Assembly (NCBI GenBank): GCA_026075535.2
Contig: AP026541.1
Location: 7,254,001 to 7,318,000, forward strand
Direction of reading: 5' to 3'
Origin: Tricholoma matsutake
Lineage: Eukaryota > Basidiomycota > Agaricomycetes > Agaricales > Tricholomataceae
Length of the DNA: 64,000 nt
Shown here: piece after piece, positions 34,948-47,426 of the stretch
How positions within the stretch are numbered: position 1 is the stretch's first letter
Layout of the letters: each line of letters opens with the position of its first letter
Notes under the pieces: model-generated
Databases searched by the model: none
What the model saw: the letters and a program-made list of their open reading frames with translations, nothing else
Told to the model about the DNA's origin: nothing
Translations under genes and position numbers: made by a program

Positions 34948-37900
34948 TCACAGATAGCGAATGGAATCAATGCCTAAGCTTCTTCGGGCGTGAATGATAG
35001 CCACTAGTTCCTTAATGCTTTCTTCTAGGATGACAACATTATCTAGCAGCTGCGAGAGCGTCACATGAGTTGGTTTTCCAGGGTCGGTCTTCTCTTCCTC
35101 GTCATAACCAAACTCGCGCTGGGGATTTTCACTCCACCCTGAAGACGTAAATACGTCATCCTCATCGGCGGTCCACTTCTCTCGCTTCACAGGAGTCCAC
35201 GAGGTTGCTGCTGGGACTGGTGCAACGAATGGCTCGACGACGATTGAACTCGTGTCTTGATAATGCTTTCCGAAAGGACTGGCTACAATATCAGGATTTT
35301 TGGTTCCTTTTGATGGTGTCGAAGGTTCTGATGACGTCGATACTTTTGCGTTCTTGTTTTTCTTCGGTGTAAGGAAGGAAACAAAAGATGACGCCGAGGC
35401 TTTGGGTTTCGAGTTTGGGGGTTTCGGATGATCGAATGTGAAGGCACCAGCAGTGTTTGGTTCTTCCGTCAGGTCCAAGGCAATGGTCAGTGCATCTGTG
35501 AGATTTTCAGAGAAGAGGAGGCCTTGTCGTCGTTCAAGGAGAAATTTATCAAAATGATTGATAGCAAGTCGGTATCGCTCTAACTGTGTAACAAGACCGT
35601 GGAAGATGGCATGCACAACAGGACGTGCGTTTTCATCCATGCTCGAAGCCGGGAGGAAATTCATATCGGTAGCCAGCCTTGTTTCTATTCCAAAGTCTAT
35701 GGATCGATCGTCACCATCGTCGCCTCCGTACGTGGGATCACCTTTACTCTCCTGCTCGTTAGATTTAGGACTGTCATTTGACACAAAAGTCAACCATCCT
35801 GCCAATGACCGATCAGGGTGTATAGCAAGTGTAGCCAGCACACCAGTCAGCGCAATGTTAAACTCCGGTGTGTTGGCAAAGAATCTCCTGAGAGTGTCTA
35901 GTATGAGCGAGAGGGTAGAGTCGTTGACGTTTAATTTGTGCTTTAGTCGTCTCCTAGACTCCAGATCGTCGATATCGCCATCGGTTAGTTGGTATGCTGA
36001 TTGGCTTTGGATGGAAGCAAGAGCATCGCGAAGATAATGGTCATATCCCGTACTGAAAGGGTCGCCATTGTGAGAAGGGTCAACACGAGAAACAAGAGTC
36101 AGATAAAGGCCCATCTCTCTTTCATGCGTAGAATACGTTGTCTCCGGTTGTACGAACTGGTGTGAGTTATTATTCAAAATGGGGTCAGTAAGAACGACCT
36201 CGTTGCTTTCCGGATATACGAAGGTATCATCGTCTACCTCTGCAGAGGTTGAAGAGGTCACGTCCGCGGAGGCCGCAAACACTATCGCAGGGTGAGGAAA
36301 GCTTGTAGCAGTTGGATCCGCAATAGCAAGAAGAATTCGGTCAGCAGTCAACTGGGGGTGATGAAGCAGCATGGATTGTAGAAGTTGAAGCGCAGATGTC
36401 GCGGTGGACTGCGAATTTGAGCGTAGATTCGATAAGAGGAGATCCCGGAGTGTAAATCGACCCATGGACGTAAAATATTCTGACTTTTTTCTTGATTCTG
36501 GAGCCTCCATCTCCAAAAGCACCATGGCGCTGCTCTTGCGTCTTCTTAATTTATTACCCCTGGCCACATCAGGTTCAGACCCTATTTGTGAAGTGGAACG
36601 GGTGCCTAGTGTCAACATCGAAAAGGGTCGCTGTCGAAGCCGGACTTCATCATTATCCTCGGTGACAAGAAAATTGACTAGAAGATCGGCAAGGGGGCCA
36701 TTTTGGAGGGTCCGGACCATGATCTCGATGTACGACATGACCGCTACAGCACTTCCATCGGCATCTGAGCACTCTAAGATTGAGGGATAAAGAACGTTTT
36801 CAAGGAATATCCGTCGCACAGCATCAAGGATAGAATGTCCGATAGCTGTCCCAACCAGAGCGGGAGCGTCAATGGAGTCATGGTTATTGTTTTTGCGCAG
36901 AACGTCTTGAAGAAACTCCAGGAGTTTGAGAAAATGGTCAAGACGGGATTTAAATTCTGGGTTCGAAGCATCTTCAACTCCCATTGCACGAGATGTTTCT
37001 TTAGCAAGATCCTCTTTTTCCTTGTGTTCTGATCCGTGGCCTCTACTTCCTAAAGCCATCCCATTTCCAGACGAAGTCTCCAGCGAAATGTTCGCATAGA
37101 AGACCAACTTCGAAGGAAGGAGGGAATAAACCGCACCCAAACCCGCTCCGAGCACCTCCGAAAAGTCACCATCAAGGATATATTCTGCCAATGCAAGGGC
37201 GGCATCGTCGATGGGATCAGAAGCAGAGTGTTCAAATGTTTGCTCAGGTGCTGAGCTGTGAGGCAGCTTCCCAGGTGACATGGCTACATCCATAAGGAAA
37301 AGTAAACCTGCCCTGGCGAAGTCCCCGATATGACCTTCGCGATGGACAAATCGGAGGAGATAATTGAAAAGAAGGAACTCGTATTCGGGTTTCTTCTCGG
37401 ATGATATAGATGCGGAATGCGCTAAGGGTAAGCTATCGGCTTGGTTGGATGCCTCAAAGTCTGGAGCAGTGGATGTTATTTCCTCGTCGTCATCTTCCAG
37501 CTCTTCCTCATCTTCCTCTGTTACAGAAAATAAGGGTTCGGCGTGATACCAATGTTTGTCGTGGAAGAATATCATGAGTAATTCGCGATATGTTCGAATA
37601 CGACTGCACAGGATACAGAGCAGATTTACCACTGCCAACAGATGGACCCAAAATTATGAGAGGTAAAAGTATCAGAAAAGTTGAAACTTACAATCTTCCT
37701 CGTACTCGGATGGTTGGCCACGAACCGCACTCCAGGCAGCTCCCATCACCTTTCGGCCATCCAATTGTTCCTGTAAATCGTCCCCTGCACAATTTCTGAG
37801 CAATCTGAGAACAGATTTATGTACTCCTGAGTGTACAAGAAACTGTTCATCAAGAAGGACAACCATGTTCTGCACGGTGCGAAGGACTTCGGCTTGAATG

Positions 37901-38370
37901 CCAAAAGGTCGATCGGGTTCACTAAGTCGAACCAAGGTTCCGAGGACATCTTTACAGGGTCATTAATCAGTTCAACGACGAAGAAAAGTCCCCCCACCGT
38001 TTTTCAGGAGGTACTCTAGGCAAGCACCCGTACCTCTAAGTACAGGCTATTCAGTTTCTTAAAAAGCCGGTCAAACCGATCCAACGACACGTACCCCTCC
38101 TCTGTTCTTGTCGATTCCCAAACTAAAGAATCCACCATTGATTGCAGGAGAGTCGGGACATTCGTGGACTTGATTCCCTTAGATAACTGCCGTTCATCAG
38201 GATGAAGGAGTGTGTTCTGATCAAGGGCTCAGGATAAACCACAGTCTATATAGAACAGAAACAGAATTAACCTTGACGATATCCCATGACCTGTGAAATT
38301 CCTGGGCATGGTCCGTAGGAACCTTGGGCGATGGTTGGTTTGCCCTGAGGAACTTTGAAAAGTAGTCCAT
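34948..38370 (-). CDS. FHIP/FAM160 (RAI16-like) protein
   Basis: Start chosen at 38370, MDYFSKFLRANQPSPKVPTD. The next exons give NTLLHPDERQLSKGIKSTNV, PTLLQSMVDSLVWESTRTEE, AEVLRTVQNMVVLLDEQFLV and VHKSVLRLLRNCAGDDLQEQ. A long last exon to 34948 contains EFLLFNYLLRFVHREGHIGD, FARAGLLFLMDVAMSPG and LLLSNLRSNSQSTATSALQL. This arrangement is that of the RAI16-like / FHF-complex Hook-interacting family. In filamentous fungi and animals the FHF complex links early endosomes to dynein. An acidic run (EEDEEELEDDDEE) and Ser/Lys-rich loops are inserted. About 1000 residues. The 5' exons are assembled by eye. Confidence 0.82.
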
Positions 38371-39529
38371 ACTGGCGATTCCGCCAGCACTGAACGCGAC
38401 ATATGGCACCGCCACCTCCGTTCCGGCTAAATATTTCGAAATTCCTCTCGTACATGGTCATTTCTTCCTCCGGTGTTCTCGCATGATGCTGCGCCACGCT
38501 TCCCTTCTGTCGCCCCCTGTTTTCATGAGTAGCAAAGTCTGCAGTCTGGATCCCATCACTCAGCGACTATGTGCCAAGAAACCATCTCACCACCGCTCAC
38601 CACTGACACTTACGACAATGTCTGCCAGTGTCCCTGTCGACTTGGTACACGCGTATCATACTGATTTCAATTTTCTGCCCCCCCCCCCTGCAATATTACT
38701 GCTGCATGGTCGTAGAATTTAGATATACTTAGATATACAGCGTATCTTGCTTCGCTGCAAGGTACGGATTCTGTGAGACTCAGGGTCTGTACTAATTTGT
38801 ATGCCAGTACACTATTGGTATATAGATGATTTTTTCACAGTACTAAAAAATAGACCCCCTTTACATATGGTCCGCACACGACCTGTCTACAAGCCTCCCC
38901 CACATCAAAAACCGCTCATTGTTGATAGGGTGTCCACATTGGGTTTGGATTCGCTGACTCTGACGGAGAACGAGTTCGTGATTATGGGTGATGATGATGA
39001 TACTCAGCGCCATCTGTTATGGAGAAGGGAAGGGAACAATGCCGTTCAAGTTCCTGGTGTGATGTGCAAAGGTGCTACCACAGCTGCCGAAAGCTGCCAT
39101 TTTGATGACGGCGATATGGTGACGCTCTCGGGGATGAATTCAAGTTGAAGCACACTGATATATTGGTAGGTCTAAGGACTGACAGCTTTTGTTTGCCTAG
39201 CATTCTATCGACGTTGCCTAGCATTCTATCGACGTTGCCATGCTTCGGACTACCGTTGATCATCAGTACTCGGATCTCCAAGCTACTACGTACTATACAA
39301 ACCGGTTTGCTGGGTCTCCTAAGTCGCCTGGCCATTTCATAATGTCCTTTATACTGATTATATTGATACACAAAACGAATGTGCTAAAGAGAGGGATATG
39401 TCGTGATCGCCACGTCCAGGCTAGGTATAATGTCAGTGTCAAAGAACAGAGTCTAGATCGTCAGATACTCTTGCAAATTGAACAATTAAACGTGATGTGA
39501 TTCCGGAATATGGCGGCTGGAGGAGAAAG
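38371..39529. other. Intergenic stretch with one doubtful small ORF
   Basis: A plus-strand frame at 38801-39148 could encode 115 residues (or 93 from an internal Met at MVRTRPVYKPPPHQKPLIVD), but has no recognisable domain and no neighbours that support it. A C-run lies near 38680, and a 21-bp unit is duplicated in tandem at 39193-39234. Confidence 0.4.
39193..39234. repeat. Tandem duplication of a 21-bp unit
   Basis: TTGCCTAGCATTCTATCGAC plus G occurs twice back to back, with both copies identical. Confidence 0.85.
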
Positions 39530-42500
39530 TCAGGTGCGTAAAAAGTACGATAAGGTTATGGGCATACGCAGAGCAACCAATGCCACGAGAAGGGAGACCA
39601 TCATGATGTAAATGACGGTGTACTTCATGATCTAGAAAAGATAGCGAATATATCAGATATACTCGAGGTATGACACGTTGTAGAACGAACAATCCATCGT
39701 CGTTGTCTCTTTTGTTTCGTGGAGAATAGAGGAGCACGGATTTGCTTGGAAGGACGAAGCCAGACTATCGGGGCGATCAGCAGGGACTGAAATATGAAAG
39801 CAAGATGTCGACTCACAGAGCATCGTGGAGTGCAACTGGTTAGCAAATGGTATCAAAACAGGTGGCGTCAAAATCATCAAAAGAATGTGAGCCAGGAGGA
39901 AGTCGGACCCCCATAGAGACATCTCGACGATTTTCACGATAAATTCACGCGCGGGCTGTGACATCGCAGATGTGCCCAACCCTCTCCCATACCATTTCCC
40001 TGTCCACCAGGCACGATTGGTTTCATCGTGCTTGTATTCGCGAGTCAGGAACACGGCAATCAGGATCTTCTGGATAGCCCGTTGAATGGCAATGATAGAA
40101 ATGATACCCAAGACTGCATGCGACGCATCCCACAGCTCGAGGAACCACTGTACACGTAGTCGTAAGTAAACTTTGGAAGAAGAAAATGATTGTGACCCAC
40201 GAAAAATTCGAAAAAGGCTACAAGGCCGATCAAGCACGACACATGTGCAAGGGTGGCCATCACCGACCCAAATTTGGTCCACGATTCCATCAGAGGTCCT
40301 AGGAACAAGGAAATGAAGAACAGAGACATGAGAATTGCGGCATTCCAAACGACAGGCCCAACCGCAATGATGCCGATCCGAATGAGAGGGCTCGGACTCA
40401 TATTACCATTCTTATCTGGGAAGGACTTGACGAACATGTAAGCGACGACAAACAGGATCGCAACACATATAGGCCAGACAACTTCCGAAAAGATGACCGT
40501 TTTCCAACTTGCTCGTGGGACATCGCCAGAAAGCTTCTCGGATGGATGGCCGAGTTTCTTCTTCTTGTATCCAGTAATCATAGTCCGCGAAAGCCGACAA
40601 TAGCCATACCAGCTACTGGCTTTAGTACGCGAATTTCCACGTGACATCCATCGCAGGAACTCGCGGTAGTCGATGATGAAATCAGTGTACGAAAATTGAT
40701 GGGGATTGAACAAAAAGGGCGCAATGCAGAGAGACAAGACAGAGAGCCAGAAGTAGATCAGATGGGGAATCCATATCGCCATGGTGGCATACAGCAGGAT
40801 GAGCAGGTTTCTCATACCCATGTAGATACTCGGGCCGGCAAAACGAGAGTAAAGAATGCTGAATGATATGCGAGTAGTGGCAAAACCACGCCCGGTTGCA
40901 ATATACCGAGCACCACCAAATGTCAGATTGCTGAGAATGGACTGTGAGTAGATCTGGGTGGAGAACACTTCGAAGATAGGGGACAATGATAAGAAATGCT
41001 TCCCCAGTCGGAGCAAAGCCTTTCCGGTACCTCGTTCGACGAGTTCTGCCCCAACAAAGTAAGACATACAGTCTACTAGAATGAGTAAAGCCAATGGCGT
41101 ACCTTGTAAGAAAAGAGGTAAAAATGCTATGAAGAAAACCAAGAAGATAGAAACAATGCAGCGCCGGATCCAATCAAAGACCGGGATCAGGTTGTAGCAG
41201 CCAGGCTGTCCGCCGATAACATTGCCCTGTGAGTCGACCTTGCAAATGGCTAGTTGTTTGTTGAGGGTACCAATAAACAACACTACAAACACTTCAGCAC
41301 AAGAAAAGAAAAAGGAAAAGAACAAACCGACTCACAAGTGACCATGAAGACTTGGATGGAATAGATGACCAAGATATTGTTGACGTGGAATCCAGGGTGC
41401 CCATAGTAGAAGGTGAGGAATCGGTCGATGGGTAACTGGGTGCCGAGATAATAGTACTCCCTGCTGAGCATCTGCTCTCCCATACCAGTCCCAATCTTGG
41501 TCTGGAAGTTCAAAATGGTCCCAAAGCCAAGGTCACGACCTTTGCCGCACTGGTAGTACTCCGAGTGCTTGATGCGGCCACCTCGGCCAAACGCATTCAT
41601 ACCTGCAAAGATATCCTCGTTTAGGTGCAAGCCCTTCTGCGCCTTGGACACACCCCCACGAGTGTTCATGAATGTCGCGTTCAAGAAATCGGGATGTCCG
41701 TAATGCAGCTTGCCCCCGATCCACGCAAGAGCACGTGCCGTCATAGTACCGAACGTCTGCTCCTTGCCAGCAGCGATATCGCCCAGTACACCGATATTTT
41801 CCGAAAAGATGTACTCTCGTGTGCCGACGATGGCCACGGGTGCCCGAGAGAACTCCTTGTGGCCCCACTGAGCGTAGGGGCTCTGGCTCGAGGTGGCATA
41901 CTCCTCGAATTCCCCCAAGATATTGCGGATTTTCAAACACTCCTCGAGGTAGTTATCCTGATTGGCGTCAATAAGCTGCAAATATTCTCCTCGGTAAAAG
42001 ACGATGGCGTGATTCTGGTTATCAGACTTTCCATCGCCAAGGATGGGATTTCCAGGCAATTCGATGCGGAACTTGGGCTTTCGCTTCCCAGTTTTCTCAT
42101 CCAACTCAGAGTGTCCATCAATAAGTGTCGAAAACAGCCGCGGTTCCCCGCCCTTTGGGCCTGGCTCTTCATCAAGGTACGCGATTTGCAGATCGGGATA
42201 CGCACGCAAGAGGAACTCTGCATTCTCCTGTTCCTCCTTGTTGAACTTCGAGAACCGCTGCATGGAGATGGTGAATTTGAACTTGCGACGTGCCATGCGT
42301 TCCAATTCTCGTTCCAATCGATCTGTGCTTCCATACATTTGAACGATGTCGGGGTTCTCGACACGGTAGAGCAATTTGATAGCTTTGGAGTAATTCATCA
42401 TGCCAGAGACGGTGCGGTAGAGCGTTTGGGCGCGCAAGGACGCCCATATGCGGGTACGAAGGGTATATTCCGGTGAGGATGTCTTGAAACCAATGCAGTA

Positions 42501-45179
42501 AAACGGCAGGTCATCTGTTTTCTTTTCATTCTGACTCGTCGTGCCTTCTATCGCGTCCGTCTCTTCTGCCAAAATTTTGGTGTCCTTGACAAAGTTGTCC
42601 CATTCCACGGGGTGTAACTGCTTGAGGTACTCGAGCAGTGTCACACGGGTATTCTGGTCCTCTTCGCGGATGATCTCGCGTAGACTAAGGAGGATCTTTT
42701 CAGAGTAATGGGGTACAAGGACGGTGAATGTGGGCATTGCGTCGACAGGAAGTGCTTCGGGGAGAGCGGTGGTGAGGGAAGAAGCAAAGAAGGATATGCG
42801 ACGTTCGGCTTCGCCACCTGCAGGGAAGAAATTGCCTTTGAAACCTGTGCCTTCTTGATTCGTAAAGAACGGAGGCGCACGAAGCACCCTGCGACCATCA
42901 GAGCCATCCACTTGGTGATAGAGCAGGCGTTGGACATGGTCGATGGAGAGGAGATGTTCCCGATACATAGAGATAATGATGGCGTTCCATATCTGGGACA
43001 CCAGGACCTATGAAATATTGTTAGACAAGGGCAGACACCATCACTCAAAACTTGCCTTGGGTTTATACTTGATCTCCATTTCCCCTGTTGCCAGCAACTT
43101 TGCATAAATCCGTTTGGGAAGCCTGGTATAAATGTCCTTCCACGGAGTCCAGATTGACAAACCCAAGGAAAACGACCGGCCGATGCTGAAGATGACGATC
43201 CAGATAATATACCACAAGTACGTGTCGAGGAAGAAAAGCACCAGGTCCATGACATACATAATGGCGAGCGTGAACGGGACATGATTTGTGCACAAAACAG
43301 ACCCAAACAACTTGTCGCTACATCCCTGCACCTTGGTACGTGCCATGACGGCAATAGGACTGCTGAATGAGGACGTCAAGAAAAAGTAGGACTCAACAAA
43401 CTTGCAGCCAAATATAAGTAGCCATAAGATGATGGAGGCAGTACGGGCGGAGCGAGTAAGAGCGGGATATGAAGCGGTAAAGGTCTGGGAAGCCATGTAT
43501 TTGCGGGACTTGCCAGCAACGCGATCGCCAAACATGCGGCCAGAGGGGATGATTCCAAACGCAATGGTGGCGACGACAGAGATGAAGAACTGGACGATAC
43601 CGACAATGAGCGGGATTTGGGTCTGACCTGGACGGCCGTCGACGATGGCGATATAAAATGTGGGACCGGCGGTGAGAGCGAGGATAACCAATAAAAATAT
43701 GAAGCGGGTGGTAAGATGGGATGCATTGTTCCAGGTGGTGGGGATGTAGGAAAATTCCGCTATGGTGGCAAGGATCATGATGATGGTGGAGACGGCGCCA
43801 CCTAGAGCGACGGCGGTCCAGGTCATGGAGGCGGAAGGGTTGGGTTTGTCCCGTGGTGAATATACCCTTGGGGAGTTGAAAGCCGTGTAAAAGTAAAAGA
43901 CGGCAATGTGAAGGATCCATATCCGGTTGAAGTTGACGAGAAGATGGGCGATGGACCGTTTTTCAAAATAGGTTTTGAAAAAGACGCGATTCCACTCTAT
44001 CTTGCTGAATTTCATAAAGCGCTGTGCTGGAGGGACGTCGACCAAACGAGTCTGGAAAGAAGGTTAGATGAGCAAGCAAAAAAGAAAGACACATACGTTG
44101 TCAGTGAGAACAATTTTGGCGAGACCTTCGGGATACCAGAAAAGTTGATTGACATCATCATAGCCGATGATCAGATCATGATCCCTTTCCCTTCTGACGT
44201 ATTTGCCATCTTGGAGTTCATAGCCTTGATCACGAAGAAACCTATACAAAGGTTTTATGACGGTATTTAGATAAAGGCCTTCTGGGACGGGGTCGACGCG
44301 ACTCTGGCACTCTGGGCTGCGATAATAATCGTCTGCGCACTTGAAAATGAAGCACAAACACTCTGGGACGAAACGGACGTTTCCGGCTTCACCCCAGCAG
44401 AGGAGATACAAGGCAATTTGACGGAGACGATCGTATTGGCTCATATTATTCATGGCATTCCTCCAACGGTTGAGAGCGCTGTCTAGAGATTTAGAGCCTT
44501 GGGATTTAGAGCCCTTGACACTCTTAAGACGTTGCAAGCCTGGGTTCTGAGATTGGCCGACAGCGTCGTCAAGATTAAGTTGAGCAGCGAAATACCACTT
44601 GCGGTAGTTTGCGTGCTGACCACCGATGTAATGAGCATGAAGGGTGATGAGAGCCTGATTTGGGGACATGCGAGAAGCTCGAGAGTCGAGAAGATGCATG
44701 GTAAAGTCAAACTAGGATGAGTGAGTAAGTGTGAATTAAAAATAAAGAAGAAAATGAATAGATGCCATGTTGCGCATAGAGTCGCGTTGAAAACCAAATT
44801 TTTGAGTGAGGTCGAGGAAGATATCCTCGATTTCTTCGGTAGACATGGGTATTTGGCGATTGGTAGACCAAGCAGGGTAAGGTTCAAAAGCGCCAGCGCC
44901 AGGATCAGCAAAGGGTGATATACTTGGAATACTAGCATGAGAGTCGACAGAAGAAGTATAACGACGACTATAATCTGCATCAGCGGAAGCTAGAAGGAAG
45001 TCAGGAAGTTGGGAAGGAGAAGGGAAAATGAAAGACGAACGGTCGTAAAAGGGATGAGGAGAGGCCAAGTGAGTAGTGCTAGAGTTTGGACTAGGATATA
45101 GACTATCTGGAGGATATTGAGTAGGACTGGGTGGGTGGTTGCGAAAAGGATTGTGAGGAGGGTGAGCGCTATTAGCCAT
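39530..45179 (-). CDS. FKS1: 1,3-beta-glucan synthase catalytic subunit (GT48)
   Basis: Start at the second in-frame Met, 45179: [20 protein letters not shown], a disordered Pro/Ser tail. The conserved N-terminal FKS1 domain follows ([56 protein letters not shown]). Next is a first group of membrane helices (43041-44045). The large cytosolic glucan synthase domain lies at about 41400-43000 ([69 protein letters not shown]). A second membrane domain ends SYFLRT with the stop at 39530-39532. It polymerises UDP-glucose into cell-wall 1,3-beta-glucan at the plasma membrane under Rho1 control. It has few, short introns for a protein near 1750 residues. Confidence 0.96.
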
Positions 45180-45241
45180 GGGGAGAAGCAAAGGAGTGTA
45201 TGTATACCGTGGGAATTTGTCGCGTGGATTCTTTTATTGTC
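45180..45241. promoter_or_regulatory. 62-bp divergent spacer between FKS and LRR-like start codons
   Basis: Only 62 bases separate the two ATGs, so the promoters must overlap each other's transcribed region or coding start. No TATA box is evident. Confidence 0.5.
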
Positions 45242-47061
45242 ATGATGGACGACGACGACAACGACGACGAGGTGCCATCTCTGTCTTCTATTTGCATTCT
45301 CATTCTTGCAAAGTTCCCTGACCAGATTCGCATTCCAGTTCGTTTACATTACTCTGAACTAACGTTGACTCGCCATCCTCTGCAGCTGTGTCGCCATTTG
45401 GACCCTCTTCTGTGGATTACTCTTGTTCAAATATACGATCATCTACCAGACTCCCTTTCTTCTTGCAACATTCCTCTTTATTACCAACACCTTCCTCTTC
45501 TTCAACGCGTCCTTTCCACTTCCAACTTCTCTCTCATCACAATCCTCGACTTGCCTGCTTGTCCTGATTTGAATGACCAGTCTATATACACTCTCAATCT
45601 TCTTCACTCTCTCGTTGCTTTCGATGCAAGTGCAACCTCTCTCTCTTCTTATGCTATCAAAGTCCTCGCTCGCACTCTTGTTTACACGCAATACGATACC
45701 ACTCGGCGCGGTCCTTGGCCCCTTCGCATCCTACGCCTCAGAGATTGTAGAAAAATTGACAACACCGTGTACTCTCATATATCTCTCTTTCCTCTCCTTT
45801 CCGTCGTAGGCGCGTCTTGCTCTCTCTAATCAATCCAACCCCCTCATTTTTTTTTACAGACTTGAGAGGAACTGGCTGCACCCATCATCCCTCCACCCTT
45901 TTCCGTCCTGCAGCTACTTCCAGTTCCATTCTGTATCACCCCTCACCTCTTTCTGCTGCATTATCCTTCCTTCAATCCACCGCACCATTGCACTCTTCTC
46001 AAAATGTCTTTTCTCTTCACATCACCACCTTACATCACCCTCCTCTCCCCCATCGTCGCTCTATCATCGCCCCTCAGAACTCTTTTGTTGTCATCCCATC
46101 TAAACATTCTAAACTGATCATGGGTGACGCCGAGGCCCTCCAGAGCCATGTCGACATCAAGAGGCACGAGTGGCATCGGAATTCCACAATCGCAACGGAT
46201 ACCAAGGTGCGAATCTATCGTCCTTTTGCTCACAGCGAGGTTTGCTCCTGCGGCGGCAAACCTGAGAAGCAGGATGATGCCTCTAACGGTTATTCCAAAA
46301 AAAGCGCCCCATCTAGTCGCCCATCACCGTTGTTCATAGATGCTAGCATGTCAGAACTAGCTCCCTTATCTACATCTGCCAGTGATACGCGACCCTCTCC
46401 GTCCCCATCGGCCGTCGATGCAGAAACCGCTGCATCCCTGACTCCACCTACAACAGGGATACAGCAGCTCCTGCCATATCAAGCGCCACACCACACCTCT
46501 TTGTCGTCCACGGCCTCATTTTATTATCACGAAGCGCGCAGAGATACTTTATCGCATAAAGGCTATTCTGCAGATGCTTACTATGCACGAGCGCGTGCCG
46601 CAGAGAACACCGAATACGGCTCGTTTTTGATGCTTTATCGCGATCCCCCTCCATGGAGCATATTGGAAACAGCAGCGTCAAGTTCGATTCCGGAAGAAAG
46701 TGTCAAAAAACGGGCGGTAACCGCAAAGTTGGATCGGAATCAGGTCGAGAACACGAAAAAACATGACTATAAACGAGCAGCGCTCGAAGCTCTGCGGAAA
46801 TCCGCCACAAGAACAGTATCTGGGCAAAGGGGACCAAGTCGCCCATACCCACACTCGCCGTCCCCCAGCACATCTACGCAGTCGAGGAACCCATTTCGCC
46901 CCGATGTCAGAAAGCGAGAGCCACAGTCGCAGCAAGGTACGAGCCGCAGCCAAGGTTCTGTCAAGCCCTTGAAGCCCATATCTGCCGTTAAAATTCCATC
47001 TCTCCCAAGTGAGATGCGGCGCCAATCTTTTTTATCCCCGGCGCCCGCACGACGGACATGA
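45242..47061 (+). CDS. Leucine-rich-repeat-like protein with disordered C-terminus, function unknown
   Basis: Start taken at MMDDDDNDDEVPSLSSIC (45242). The first exon has imperfect LRR-like strands (ITILDLPACPDLNDQSIYTL, LLHSLVAFDASATSLSSYAI, PLRILRLRDCRKIDN), resembling F-box/AMN1-type repeats without a visible F-box. The second exon begins near DLRGTGC (45862), passes through HEWHRNSTIATDTKVRIYRP, and has a Ser/Pro-rich tail ending LSPAPARRT at 47061. The donor is GTAGGC at about 45805 and the acceptor TTTACAG at 45860, but joining them leaves the frame off by one. The true donor, or an indel, needs to be found. Both halves look coding. Confidence 0.65.
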
Positions 47062-47426
47062 AGATCCGACCCGAGATGGCTGTGACCATCACCCCGTCGG
47101 CAGCCAAGGCGAAGCGAATACCCTGAAACGATCGACTTCGATGTCGTCTGTGGGAGAAGTGAAGGCGAGAGCCGGTTTTCGGACGGGGTGAATCTGGAAT
47201 CGGAGGCTCTTTTCTGTCAAGGGCGGGGCAAAGCGACAGAGAAGATCGTTCGACTGGTCAACGTGGAAAGTAGCATGCCGTACGCGTACGGTAATGATGT
47301 TGTCATGTAAATCGTAGTCCAAGTAATTGCGCGACTTCTTGCTTTGTCGCGACGCGTTGCATTGGCGGTCATGTGATGATTCTGCTGTTCAAGGCGTATT
47401 GCTATCTATCCAGCTTTGCTGTTCCA
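47062..47426. other. Intergenic region
   Basis: No gene seen. Holds the 3' end of the LRR-like gene and the promoter of the phosphatase. Confidence 0.5.

Noticed and set aside
38801..39148. 115-codon plus-strand ORF as a gene
   Set aside because: No domain, no introns, isolated between two minus-strand genes; kept only as a note in the intergenic entry.
41625..42476. 283-codon plus-strand open frame
   Set aside because: Antisense shadow of the conserved glucan synthase catalytic domain.
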